A stretch of 64,000 bases of DNA, taken from contig CAWEQW010000003.1 of assembly GCA_963811365.1 (NCBI GenBank), positions 155,428 to 219,427 on the forward strand. The letters are read 5' to 3'. Shown in pieces: positions 45,254 through 54,738 of the stretch (the stretch's first letter is position 1; the number at the start of each line of letters is the position of its first letter). The notes beneath the pieces were generated by a model, which saw only the letters and a list, made by a program, of their open reading frames with translations, did no database searches and had not been told where the DNA came from. The translations under genes and the position numbers were made by a program. This DNA comes from CAWEQW01 sp963811365. GTDB taxonomy: Bacteria; Actinomycetota; Actinomycetes; Propionibacteriales; Nocardioidaceae.

Positions 45254-45271
45254 TGTCAGCCCGACCGGAAA

Positions 45272-45310
45272 ACCGCCTCTGAACTGCGGAAACGCGGATC
45301 AGAGGCCGGT
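45272..45310 (+). terminator. Second copy of the tRNA-Pro terminator, imperfect
   Basis: accgcctctgaactgcg, GAAA loop, then cgcggatcagaggccggt. The arms pair with one bulge and one mismatch. It follows the displaced att core and probably represents the sequence that originally followed tRNA-Pro before integration. Confidence 0.65.
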
Positions 45311-45420
45311 TCGTGTTTCAAACCATTCCGCAGGTCATCGCAGCGTCGAGTCGCGGGCGGATGCCGTCTCCCCTGCGGGAACGTAAATCGGAGCCTGTGC
45401 GGTGCCGCCGACGTGCTGCG

Positions 45421-45450
45421 CCTATTCCCCACCTATTCCCCAAGTATTGC
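45421..45450 (+). repeat. TATTCCC motif, copy 3 (tandem)
   Basis: cctattcccc followed directly by acctattccccaagtattgc. It is a variant of the motif at 24851 and 43704 and lies about 160 bp from the third att core (45254-45266). Confidence 0.5.
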
Positions 45451-45537
45451 GCAGCAACCGGGGATCGGGACGGACCCTCTGCCGCGACCACCGGTGACTG
45501 TTGCGACCGTTCCGCCGCGCGCTGATAAGATCACCTT

Positions 45538-46011
45538 ATGTCCCTGCTGGCTGCGTACCGCGCTGCCAGGCACGACGAGGAGCTCGCGAGGCTACGTCGC
45601 CTTCTGGCGCTTCGAGCGATGGTGGCCACTGGCACGAGCCAGCGCCAGATCGCTGAGACGTTGGGGATCACCCAGCCAGCCATCAGTCAGCAGCTCAAGT
45701 CCGCTCCTGCGCTCGCCGAGGTCCACCCGGAAGTCCTCGTGGAAGCTGCTGCGCCGATCCTGAAGGCGCTGGCCGAGGAGCGTGGCTACTCCCGCCTCGC
45801 GGTGTTCGGCTCCGTCAGGCGTCATGTAGCGCGCAAGGACTCCGACATTGACCTGCTGGTGGAAGCACCCGAAGGCACGTCGTCGTTCGACTTCGTCGGC
45901 TTCAAGCAACTCCTCGAGCAGGTCCTCGGACGCGAAGTCGACCTCGTGTCCTACGGCGGCATGAAGTCGAGACTCGATGACGACATCCGCCACGGGGCAA
46001 CGCCGCTGTGA
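45538..46011 (+). CDS. MntA-type nucleotidyltransferase antitoxin with N-terminal HTH
   Basis: 157 aa. A helix-turn-helix (SQRQIAETLGITQPAISQQL, residues 34-53) is fused to a minimal nucleotidyltransferase domain with an exact GS-x10-D-x-D motif (Gly91-Ser92, Asp103, Asp105). In known MntA-HepT modules, MntA adds AMP to a tyrosine of the HepT toxin to silence it; the extra HTH suggests that it also represses its own promoter. Its TGA overlaps the ATG of the toxin gene. It appears intact. Confidence 0.85.
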   Translation: MSLLAAYRAARHDEELARLRRLLALRAMVATGTSQRQIAETLGITQPAISQQLKSAPALAEVHPEVLVEAAAPILKALAEERGYSRLAVFGSVRRHVARKDSDIDLLVEAPEGTSSFDFVGFKQLLEQVLGREVDLVSYGGMKSRLDDDIRHGATPL

Positions 46012-46370
46012 TGAGTCGCAGGGCCGCCAAGGAACTGCTGCAGATCCAAGCTGGCTCGAACGTGTCGAGGAGATCATCGGGCGCGGCGACGAGGCTTACC
46101 TTGCCGACGACCTGCTCCAAGAGGCGCGACTCGCTGATGATGTAACTGGGGGAGGCCGCCAACCGGCTATCCCGGCTCTGGATGCTCGCACCCGATGGCG
46201 TCGAGTGGGCATTCGCTGTCGCGAACCGCAACTTCATCATCCACCAGTACGACGACATCGAACGAGAGCTGACCTGGCTCACGATCTCGCGAGACCTGCC
46301 CGCGTGGAGGTCATCGTTGACACTGCTCTTCGAGGAAACCTCGACGACCATCGAAAATGAATCCGACTGA
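46011..46370 (+). pseudogene. HepT-like toxin (HEPN family), two frameshifts
   Basis: MSRRAAKELLQ reads in the first frame, then WLERVEEIIGRGDEAYLADD in another, then LGEAANRLSRLWMLAPDG to the stop in the first frame again. Shifts lie near 46040 and 46140. The HEPN catalytic motif RX4HXY is present as RNFIIHQY in the last block. The toxin is therefore inactivated while its antitoxin is intact, a safe pattern for decay. A small 62-aa open frame (46182-46370) is only the toxin's 3' part. Confidence 0.8.
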
Positions 46371-46399
46371 CGACGACTGCCAGGCCTGCTCCCACGCGC

Positions 46400-46999
46400 C
46401 GGTGGCCGCACCTGCAGGCGGCTACTTGAGACTTCTCGCACGGCCGCAGCCAACCGGTGCAGCTCGTCCTGCGCCGCGCTGGCGTTCGACCGAGCGATGT
46501 CCGAAGATCCGAACGCGGCCCAGGGACAATCTGGCAGGGCGGCCAGCTCCTCGTCAGCATGGTGGGTCGCCGTCGCGGCGGAGCGTTCCAGGTCCGTTGC
46601 CGCCGCGACGACCTCGCCCTCGAAGGCAGCACGCAGCCCAGTCAGGTAGTCCAACTGCGCGTTCGCCAGCGAGCCGTCGGGCGTGGCAGCCGCAAGCCGT
46701 TGGAGGCGGGCGATCCATACGTTGGCCACCATCCGCTCGCCAACGTTGACCAGTCGGAATGCGACCCAGAAGACGCACCGGATGGCACCCCCAGGATCGC
46801 CCTCGTCCTGGCGACGCCGGTAGGCGAGTCCCCGGGCTTGATCGCTCTCGGCGTTCCTGCCAACGAGGTAGGCGCTCACGGCGAGCCGTTCGAGGTCGTC
46901 GGCACTCAGCTCGTCGCGGATTGCGAGGAAGCCGTCGTACGACTCCTTCCAGGCATGGGTCAGATAGGACTCGCGTGCTCTGGCCACACCGCCTGGCAT
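46400..46999 (-). pseudogene. LuxR-family regulator, N-terminal fragment
   Basis: Starts MPGGVARARESYLTHAWKES and continues DDLERLAVSAYLVGRN and ARLQRLAAATPDGS, the opening TPR-like helices of a common actinobacterial LuxR family. The frame stays open past 46400 but over the toxin gene it is only antisense sequence, and no helix-turn-helix follows. The 3' half was lost at the junction with the MntA/HepT module. The exact left boundary is uncertain. Confidence 0.65.
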
Positions 47000-47015
47000 G
47001 GTTCACTACAGCCTT

Positions 47016-47045
47016 TGTGCGCATGTCTGCGCATGTCTGCGCACA
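47016..47045. promoter_or_regulatory. Inverted repeat with internal 10-bp tandem copies
   Basis: tgtgcgca and tgcgcaca pair as an 8-bp inverted repeat; between and across them gcatgtctgc is repeated twice. It lies 17 bp upstream of the LuxR fragment's start, where an operator could sit. Confidence 0.4.
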
Positions 47046-47157
47046 TCCACAAGCCCTGGTAGCTGGGGGCGTTCCAGCAACGACCGGTCGCGTCCGCTGG
47101 GCCGGACGAATGGCTTCACGCCTGCGCAAGTGTTGGCCGCGACCCCGGAGGGGTGCC

Positions 47158-47841
47158 TCACGAGCCCATGGCCGACTTTGCCCAGCTTGGCTTCAGTGAG
47201 TTCCAGGTCGGGAGCTCGGCCGCCATGGTGCGGTCGCCGCCGATGATGATCCCGTGCGTTCGAAGTGCGCTTGCCCAGGGCAGTACTCCGCGGTGCCAGT
47301 CCAGGAAGGGCTGGGTCTTCGCCTCCACGTACAGCGCGGGCTCGCCTCCGGGATCGGCGTAGCAGACATGAGCGTCGCCGTTCTCGACCAGCAGCCAGTA
47401 ACGTCGATTTCCCGGCGGCTGGTCCACGAACGTGAATGCGACGACGACGCGACCGGCAGGTAGCGCCTCACGATTGAGCTGGGCCGCACACCAGGCCCAC
47501 AACGCGAAGCCCGGGTCGGTGTGCTCCGGACCGACCTCGACCCAGCGTTCCCCCCACCCGGCCATCGTCTCCAGCACCTCGGCCAGGTCTCGTCCGGCCA
47601 AGGTCAGGAGATAGCGCCTGCCGCCCCCACCCTGCTTGGGTTCACTGGTCACGATGCCGGCGCGTTCGAGCTCCCTGAGTCGCGTCACCAGCATGGACCG
47701 CGACATGGCAGGGACTCCTCGGGAGATGGTCGAGAAGGTGTCCGCTCCGAACATCAGGTTGCGGACAACGAGCGGGGTCCAGCGTTCGGCCAGGATCTCC
47801 GATGTCCGCGCAATCGGGCAGTACTGGTGGTAGTTCCGCAC
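47158..47841 (-). CDS. HxlR-family transcriptional regulator with C-terminal extension
   Basis: 227 aa. Winged-helix domain of the HxlR type in residues 1-100 (YCPIARTSEILAERWTPLVV, then FSTISRGVPAMSRSMLVTRL). The remaining 125 residues form an extra domain (RVVVAFTFVDQPPGNRRYWL, DAHVCYADPGG) that resembles the SCP2-like domain seen in some longer HxlR proteins and may bind a ligand. It is divergent from the methyltransferase gene, with 85 bp between start codons, so it probably regulates that gene and itself. Confidence 0.82.
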   Translation of the reverse strand: MRNYHQYCPIARTSEILAERWTPLVVRNLMFGADTFSTISRGVPAMSRSMLVTRLRELERAGIVTSEPKQGGGGRRYLLTLAGRDLAEVLETMAGWGERWVEVGPEHTDPGFALWAWCAAQLNREALPAGRVVVAFTFVDQPPGNRRYWLLVENGDAHVCYADPGGEPALYVEAKTQPFLDWHRGVLPWASALRTHGIIIGGDRTMAAELPTWNSLKPSWAKSAMGS

Positions 47842-47926
47842 CTAGCCATGGTGCTCGCGGACCGCCGCCCCGGGAAGTGCTAAATCAGGACTTCAGTATG
47901 GCTCTGGCTGAGCGGAGCATGAACGC

Positions 47927-48721
47927 GTGAGTGACGCAACCGCTGGACAGGTGAGCATCGAAGCCGCCGAGTTGTACGAGGAGTTCTTCGTGCCGGCGCT
48001 GTTCGACCAGTGGCCGGCGAGGTTGCTGGAGTTGGCCGGGGTGGCTGAAGGGGACAGGGTTCTTGACGTCGGATGTGGCAGCGGCGTGGTAGCGCGCGCC
48101 GCGCACCGGGCCGTCGGCCCATCGGGCACGGTGACAGGCGTGGACCCGAACGACGGAATGCTTGCGGTGGCCTCCCGGACCCAGACCGACGTGACCTGGA
48201 TCAAAGGCGTGGCGGAGGATCTCCCCATCGAAACCGCAACGATGGACCGGGTGATCTGCCAGTTCGCGGTGATGTTCTTCACCGACCGCGCCCGCGCCAT
48301 GGCGGAGCTCGCTCGGGTAGCCCGCCCCGGCGGGACGGTGGTGGTCGCCACGTGGGCAGGTCTGGAGGCCACGCCGGGCTACGCCGCGATGGTTGATCTG
48401 CTCCGTGAGGTGGCAGGTGACGAACCGGCCGACGCGCTCCTCGCGCCGTTCAGCGTCGGCACCGAGTCCGCGTCGCACGAACTCATGGTGGGAACCTTCC
48501 CCGGGGTCGAAGTGCGCCGATGGGAGGGGATCGCGAGATTCCCATCCGTCCTGGACTGGCTGGACACCGACATCAAGGCTTGGACCCTGGCGCCGCTCAT
48601 CTCCGACGATGCCTACGACGTCTTGCGGGTACGGGCCCCGATCGATCTCGCCCAGTTCCGCGACTCAGACGGTTCGGTGCGCTTCCCCGCCCCTGCTGTG
48701 GTGGCCAACGCGGTACGGTAG
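47927..48721 (+). CDS. SAM-dependent methyltransferase, class I
   Basis: 264 aa. Motif I is VLDVGCGSGVVARAA; GVDPNDGMLAVA and RVARPGGTVVVATW are the following conserved strands. The family resembles UbiE/MenG-like and small-molecule methyltransferases, but the substrate cannot be assigned. The GTG start at 47927 is used; no stronger start is apparent. It is likely controlled by the divergent HxlR protein. Confidence 0.83.
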   Translation: MSDATAGQVSIEAAELYEEFFVPALFDQWPARLLELAGVAEGDRVLDVGCGSGVVARAAHRAVGPSGTVTGVDPNDGMLAVASRTQTDVTWIKGVAEDLPIETATMDRVICQFAVMFFTDRARAMAELARVARPGGTVVVATWAGLEATPGYAAMVDLLREVAGDEPADALLAPFSVGTESASHELMVGTFPGVEVRRWEGIARFPSVLDWLDTDIKAWTLAPLISDDAYDVLRVRAPIDLAQFRDSDGSVRFPAPAVVANAVR

Positions 48722-49056
48722 CTGGTCAAGGTCGGGAGCCGTGGAACCCTGCCAAAGGCCGCGCGGGGCGTTCGGCGAATATTCCCGACATATTGTGCGG
48801 CGCACCGGCCTGCCTTGTGGATGGCAACGGCCTGAGTCCCGGGATGACCCAAGAGGCTCACCGGAAGCCGCGGTCACACAAGGCCCCTGGAAGTCGAAGA
48901 GATCCACCACTCATCGCGCTTGCGAACGCCCTCGCACCGCCAGACCCGGCTCATCAGGATCCGGAGCCGCCCGAAGGCGACCTTCTCTCGGCTCCCGTTG
49001 ACGAGCCAACTGTTCGCGGCCATTGTGGGGAAGACCCTCAGCCTCCTGGTGGCTTG
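48722..49056. other. Non-coding spacer before the large operon, with TATTCCC motif copy 4
   Basis: No gene is supported. aatattcccgacatattgtg at 48778-48797 is a weaker variant of the motif seen at the island edges. No att core is seen nearby. The promoter of the large operon must lie here but no clear -35/-10 stands out. Confidence 0.45.
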
Positions 49057-51313
49057 ATGCCCATCGACTCAGTTCCGATCCCGCTCGCGACCCTGCCGCG
49101 CATCGTCGCCGGCCCCATACTGCGTCGACTGACCAGCACCGAGGTCAGCGTATGGGTCGCCACCATCGATCCGGCTCAGATCACGATGAGGGTGAGAGAG
49201 CACTCCGTCACGAGCCCGGCGACAAGCGTCGTCACCGCTACTCCGACCCGGGTCGGGTCGCACCTCTGGATGACGGTCCTGACTGCTCCGGCGCCCAGTG
49301 GGGGCGTCTTCGTCCCCGGACACATCTACGAGTACGACCTGGACGCGTCCTGGACGGGGGCCCATCAGATTCCCTGGCCCGAGGTCAGCCTTCCCAACGC
49401 CGACCGACCCACGTTCCTCGCACCGCCAGCGCGGGTCGAAGACCTCGTGGTGGCCCACGCCTCCTGTCGAAAGCCCCATGGAGGGGGCCGCGACGGGTTG
49501 GCCCTCCTCACCGACGAGCTCGACCTCAGGTTCACCCAGAACTCGCCGCGACAGCCACACCTCCTGCTGTTGTCGGGGGACCAGATCTATGCTGACGAGG
49601 TCGGCCACGCGCTCATGCCGCGGATCCTCCGCATCGCAGCGGACCTGGTCGGCGTCGACGAGCGGGACGTCTTCGGGGCACCGCCGCCGATCGGCGGGCG
49701 GGGGCCGGGAACGCGGGCCCTGGGCTACACCGGCGCGACTGCCAATCAGTTGTGGACCTTCGGCGAGTTCGTAGCGATGTACCTGCTGACCTGGTCACCG
49801 GTGCTCTGGGCCACCTCGCTCCCACCCTTCCCGACGGCCACCGTCTTCCCGCTCGACGTCGACCCATCCGTCACGAAGGAGGAGTGGGATACCGACCGCG
49901 AGAACCTGCAACGGCATCGCGACGCACTGCCCCAAGTACGCAAAGTCCTCGCCAACGTGCCAACCGCGATGATCTTCGACGACCACGAGATCACTGACGA
50001 CTGGAACATCGACTACGCCTGGGTCAACGCCGTCTACTCACTGCCGGCCGGCCGACGGGCCGTGACCAACGGCGTGCTCGCCTACCTGCTCTGTCAGCAC
50101 TGGGGCAACAAGCCGGCCCAGTTCACTGCCCCGGGTACGCCGGAGCGCCAGGCGCTCGACGAGGTGGCCACCGCGGCCACCACACGGCTCCAGTCGGGCC
50201 GACCAGGCGGCGCCCTTGTTGGGCGTGCCCACGGGTCCACTGCCGGCGGCACCACCGGCCCGGTCACTGCGCGACCTGTCCGCGTCCGGTGCGATCAGGT
50301 ACGACTATGTAATCGGCCCGGACCAGGGCTGGCCAGCGCGGATCATCGTCCTGGACGAGCGCACGGTGCGCGAGTATCCCGACCAGACCGGCCGCGGGGC
50401 GCGGGTCTCGCTCGCCGGTCTCGCCCAACAGCTCCCCGCTCCGACGACGTCCTCGCCGGTCACCCTCGTGGTTGCCGCTGCGCCCATCCTCGGCACCGAA
50501 CTGGTCGAGCGCCTACTCCAACCGGCGCTCGAGCTCCTGATCCCGGGTGGGGCGAGGTTCGCAGACTTCGAGTCCTGGTCGGCAGTGACGGCGAACCATC
50601 AAGACCTGCTCGCCCGCCTTGCCGCACACGACCCGGTCGTCCTGCTCTCCGGTGACGTCCACTACGGGTTCTCATCCGCGCTCACAAGGACCGAGGGCGG
50701 CATCACCACGCGGCTTGCCCAGTTCACCTCCTCGGCCGCCAAGAACCTCGAGATCAAGAACACGGCGATCGGCCTGTTCAGCGAGCTCATCATGCGGCTT
50801 GGGCTCGAGCGATCTCGGTCGACTTCGGGCTACGCGACCCTGTCCAACACCGACCGCGACAAGCTCCTAGCGCCTCCACCGGCCGGAACCGTGCTCGCCT
50901 GGGACGACACGGTCGACGTCCTGCTGGGACGGGTGGCGCGCGAGCGAGGCTCGACCCCCACGACGATGGCGTCGCCGGTCGCCTCGGCTTATGCGTTGGC
51001 TCAGCCCGGATGGACCTACACGATCGATCCCGTCGACGACCCCATGCACGACTTCCCGGCGGCGCCCGTCGACCCGCCCTGGGAGGGCTGGGATGCCCAG
51101 AAGTCGCTGACCATGACGTCGGCACTCCAGCAGGCCGACATCCAGCGCTTCTCGAGGATGTTCGTGGGGCTCCCACACGTCGGAGTCGTGACGTTCTCGA
51201 TCACGAACGGCGTCCTGACGGCCCACCAGGAGCTTCGCTGCCCGCTCGGCAACATCGAGCCCGCTCCGGCATCGGCCCGCCAGGTGCTGCGGACGAAGGT
51301 GGCGCTCGCATGA
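49057..51313 (+). pseudogene. PhoD-like metallophosphatase, one frameshift
   Basis: About 752 aa if repaired. The N-terminal fibronectin-like part (AGPILRRLTSTEVSVWVAT) is followed by the metallophosphatase core: HASCRKPHGGGRD, LLLSGDQIYADEVGHAL (metal ligands), MIFDDHEITDDWNIDY, and, in the second frame, VVLLSGDVHYGFSSAL. The frame changes near 50210 between GRPGGA and LLGVPTGPLPA, consistent with one extra base. Catalytic residues lie on both sides, so the encoded protein would be inactive unless the shift is an error. The family is phosphodiesterase/alkaline phosphatase D-like. It starts the large operon and its stop overlaps the next ATG. Confidence 0.82.
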
Positions 51314-54300
51314 GCAACGGGACGGAACCCGCAATCGGCCTGGTGACCAGCGCGACCATCGACGCGATCGGTGTCGGGCGCAGCGTGTTCACCGACCTCA
51401 CCATGCTCGATATCGGTCGCGCAGCGGCCGACCCCGTGCGGGTCGATCTCGCGGTCGCCAAGCTCGTCGCGGACGTTCTGGCGCTGTCGCAGGTGCGCAG
51501 CCACGACGACTTCTGCGACCTGCTCCGCACGTGGGGTGACGACCTCGTCGAGCTGGCCGAGGCCGCACTGAGCCCGCTCACCGCGCTCGGTGTGGTCGGC
51601 AAGCCGCTCGTGGAGGCCCTGATCGTCTACGTGATCCAGAAGCAGTACCCGCGTCTCGCGTCGCTGCTCAGCGCCGCCGGCGTGATCATCTCGAGCCCGT
51701 CGGTCGGATCGCGCTTCGACTGGGAGAACCTCCGCGACTTGCTGCTCAACGGTCCCGGTGTCGTGACCGAGGACTTCTGGGACGACTTCCTCGACGCCGC
51801 GAATCCCCAACAGAGCGGCGGGGTGCCCGCGCTCCTTGCGGCCCTCCTCGTGCTGGTCCCGGAGGCGGTAGCGATGCGCACAGGCGACCTCCGGGTCGCC
51901 GGCCTCGAGCCGCCCCCGGTCTCTCCCGACGCCTCGGCCGCGTGGGCACTGCTCAGGAAGCGGAGCGAGGGTTGGATCGCGATCACGCTGCCGCTCCTGG
52001 TCACCGGTGGCCCCCTTCGCCTGCCGGACGGCCCTGACATCAGCTCCGGAATGACACCTGAGCTGGCGATGAGCCTGCTGTTCCGGTCGCAACGCAGACC
52101 CTTCGGTGGCAGGACCGTCACCGACTTCGAGATGTGGCTCCGGCCGAGTGTCGACTCCGACTCGTTCGAGCTGCCGCTGCCGGGCAGGGCATCGGTCAAG
52201 GTGGAGCCCTGCGTGCCGATCGGGCTCGGCTACGACGGCACGGCCGGCATCTGGAACGCCGCGGTCGCCCCCCAGCCCAGCTCTCCGGTCGCCGCGGCGA
52301 CGAACGAGGCGCTCATCACCATCGGGAAGGACGACCCAGGCCATCCCGACCTGCTGCTCGGTCCACCCGACGACACCCGGCTCGTCGTGCGTGACCTCGG
52401 ACTCGACATCCGGCTGCGCGAGGTCGGTGAGCCGAGCGTGGAGCTGGTCGGGCGGGCCCACGGGTTCGCTGTGGTCCTGACGAACCGCTGGTTCCGCTCG
52501 CTCGGCGCCGGGTCGTTCTTCCGCGACGGCCTGCGTCTCGATCTCGACCTGGACGCCCGCTACGCGGAAGGAAGCGGACTCAGTGTGTCCGCGGAAGGGG
52601 CGCTCGAGAGCCGATGGCACCTTGCCGGCTCGGTGAAGCTCGCGGCGCTGACCGTGCGCATCCACTCCCTGCTCGTCCGGGTGCCGATCCGGGCCGACCA
52701 GGCTCACTTCGACATCCGCGGCGAGGCCCGACCGCACTGGTCCGCCACCCTGGGACGGACCGTCACCCTCGTCATGGACGGCGCCGGCGGCTGGGTGGGC
52801 TGGTGGGCCGACCCAGCCGGCGGCGACAAGCACTGCGTGGGCCTCCTGCCACCCACCGGGGTCGGCCTCCAGCTCGACTTCCCCGGGGTGACAGCGGGCG
52901 GCTTCCTCGACTTCACCGGAGGTCCGAGCGACCGGTACGGCGGCGCCGTGACGCTCACCATCGCCCCGCCCGGCGGCCTCCGGGGGCTGACCGTGACCGC
53001 CTTCGGCATCCACCAGCTCGGCGGCAACGAGGGCGACGCCGACCGACCGGTGGCCTTCATCATTGTGCTCGGCACCAAGTTCACACCGGGCGTGGTGTTC
53101 GGGCCGGGGATCGTCTGGAACGGCGTCGGCGGCCTCTACGGACACAACCGCCGGGCCGACACCGACGCTCTGCGCGAACGCCTCACGTCGGGCGCGGTGG
53201 GCAACGTGCTGTTCGCCGACGACCCGATCCGCAACGCACCGATCCTGCTCGGCGACCTCGCCGCACTCTTCCCGCCTGCGAACGGAGTCCAGGTCTTCGG
53301 CCTGACCGCCCAGTTCGGCTGGGTCCCGATCTTCGGCGACTACCTGATCCGGGCGGCCGTCGGCGTGCTCCTCGAGTACGACGACCGGGTGACCAGGGTG
53401 GTGATCCTCGGGTCCTTGGTGCTCCACCTCCCGGCGGGTCCGAACATGAGTCAGGAGACCCTCGACGAGCTGCTCAACATCCAGGTCGACGTGATCGGAG
53501 ACATCGACCCGGTGCGCCGTACGGTCGCCATCGACGCGACGATCAGGCGCGGCCGCTTCTTGAAGGTCTTCACGCTGACCGGCGATGGCGGCCTGCGGGC
53601 GAGCTTCGGCGACCAGCGCTACCTGATGGCGACCCTGGGTGGCTTCCACCCGGACTTCCACCCCGACCCGGCGGTCTTCCCGAAGCTCCAACGGATCCTG
53701 CTCTCGATCAAATCCAACGACCTTCCCGGTCCCATCGACAAGCTCAGCGTCGCCGCGTACATGGCGGTGACCACCAACACGCTGCAGTTCGGAGCGGAGC
53801 TGAGCGCCGAGATCAGCTCGGGCCACTGGTCGATCGAGGGCAAGATCGGCGGCGATGCGCTGATCATCCTGCCGTTCTCGTTCGACGTCTCGATCCATGG
53901 CGGTGTGCACGTCAAGTACCGCGGCCACAACCTGATCGGTGTCGACTTCAAGGGGGGCCTGGCCGGGCCGTCGCCGATCGTGCTGCGGGGCGAGGTGTGC
54001 GTCTCGCTGCTGTTGTTCGACGCGTGCTGGAGCGACAGCATCGAGCTCGGCAGCGGAGAGGCCGTCCTCGGCCCGCTCATCACGAGCCTGGTGCCCATCA
54101 TCGGCGCCGAGCTCGCGAACCTCGCGAACCTCGTCGCCGGAGGCGGGGACCCGTTGGTCCTGACGACCCTCCCCGGAAGCCCGGCGCGGCCCGTGCTCAG
54201 CCCGCTGTCGCCTCCGGTCTGGAGCCAGAACCGGGTGCCGCTGGGGCTCCCGGTCGAGACCTTCGAGGAGGGCCACCTCAAAGCACCCCAACGGCTGGGC

Positions 54301-54738
54301 CTGACTGCGTCCCGACCCACGACCACTCAGCTGGACTGGTTCACCCCGGGTGCTTTCGTCGCGCTCTCGGATGCCGAGGAGATGGCACTGCCGGCGTTCG
54401 AGCAGCACCAGTCCGGCGTCCAGGTGTCGGCAGAGGTCACCCGCTCGGCGACCGTGGTGCGCTCGTTCACGATCGAGGAGATCCGCCTTCCCGACGACCG
54501 GCGCACTCGCCCGGGGCTCACCTTCCCCGACCACGTACTGGACCGGCTCGACGCCGTCTCCGGGAAGGTGTCCCTTCGTCCTCGCCCGCCTCGGTTCGAG
54601 CTGCACGACAGCGGCTTCCGGGTCGATGCAGCCGGCGTCGAGGTGGCAACCGGGGCGACGGCGGTGCAGGCCCGGCTCACCGCGCGGGCCAGCGGAGGTG
54701 CCGTGCAGCATCCGGCGGATCGGCTGGTGCAGGTCTGA
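51310..54738 (+). CDS. Very large DUF6603-like protein of unknown function
   Basis: 1142 aa. No signal peptide or clear membrane helix, so probably cytoplasmic. The N-terminal 130 residues are helical. From about residue 360 the sequence is dominated by short alternating hydrophobic strands. The central region GPGIVWNGVGGLYGHNRRAD, LFADDPIRNAPILLGDLAAL, AVGVLLEYDDRVTRVVILG and LMATLGGFHPDFHPDPAVFP matches the pattern I recall for DUF6603; this recollection is unverified. A tail of about 170 residues after DACWSDSIELGSG is less conserved. ATG overlaps the phosphatase stop; its TGA overlaps the next ATG. Confidence 0.8.
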   Translation: MSNGTEPAIGLVTSATIDAIGVGRSVFTDLTMLDIGRAAADPVRVDLAVAKLVADVLALSQVRSHDDFCDLLRTWGDDLVELAEAALSPLTALGVVGKPLVEALIVYVIQKQYPRLASLLSAAGVIISSPSVGSRFDWENLRDLLLNGPGVVTEDFWDDFLDAANPQQSGGVPALLAALLVLVPEAVAMRTGDLRVAGLEPPPVSPDASAAWALLRKRSEGWIAITLPLLVTGGPLRLPDGPDISSGMTPELAMSLLFRSQRRPFGGRTVTDFEMWLRPSVDSDSFELPLPGRASVKVEPCVPIGLGYDGTAGIWNAAVAPQPSSPVAAATNEALITIGKDDPGHPDLLLGPPDDTRLVVRDLGLDIRLREVGEPSVELVGRAHGFAVVLTNRWFRSLGAGSFFRDGLRLDLDLDARYAEGSGLSVSAEGALESRWHLAGSVKLAALTVRIHSLLVRVPIRADQAHFDIRGEARPHWSATLGRTVTLVMDGAGGWVGWWADPAGGDKHCVGLLPPTGVGLQLDFPGVTAGGFLDFTGGPSDRYGGAVTLTIAPPGGLRGLTVTAFGIHQLGGNEGDADRPVAFIIVLGTKFTPGVVFGPGIVWNGVGGLYGHNRRADTDALRERLTSGAVGNVLFADDPIRNAPILLGDLAALFPPANGVQVFGLTAQFGWVPIFGDYLIRAAVGVLLEYDDRVTRVVILGSLVLHLPAGPNMSQETLDELLNIQVDVIGDIDPVRRTVAIDATIRRGRFLKVFTLTGDGGLRASFGDQRYLMATLGGFHPDFHPDPAVFPKLQRILLSIKSNDLPGPIDKLSVAAYMAVTTNTLQFGAELSAEISSGHWSIEGKIGGDALIILPFSFDVSIHGGVHVKYRGHNLIGVDFKGGLAGPSPIVLRGEVCVSLLLFDACWSDSIELGSGEAVLGPLITSLVPIIGAELANLANLVAGGGDPLVLTTLPGSPARPVLSPLSPPVWSQNRVPLGLPVETFEEGHLKAPQRLGLTASRPTTTQLDWFTPGAFVALSDAEEMALPAFEQHQSGVQVSAEVTRSATVVRSFTIEEIRLPDDRRTRPGLTFPDHVLDRLDAVSGKVSLRPRPPRFELHDSGFRVDAAGVEVATGATAVQARLTARASGGAVQHPADRLVQV

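Noticed and set aside
45902..46400. C-terminal half of the LuxR-family protein starting at 46999
   Set aside because: This part of the open frame is antisense to the MntA/HepT genes, and its translation lacks TPR or helix-turn-helix features.
47016..47045. CRISPR array
   Set aside because: Only two 10-bp tandem units inside an inverted repeat; no spacers of regular length and no cas genes anywhere.
51016..54711. 1231-codon minus-strand open frame opposite the DUF6603-like gene
   Set aside because: Composition is that of a GC-rich shadow frame, while the plus strand has coupled starts and stops and protein-like hydrophobic patterns.
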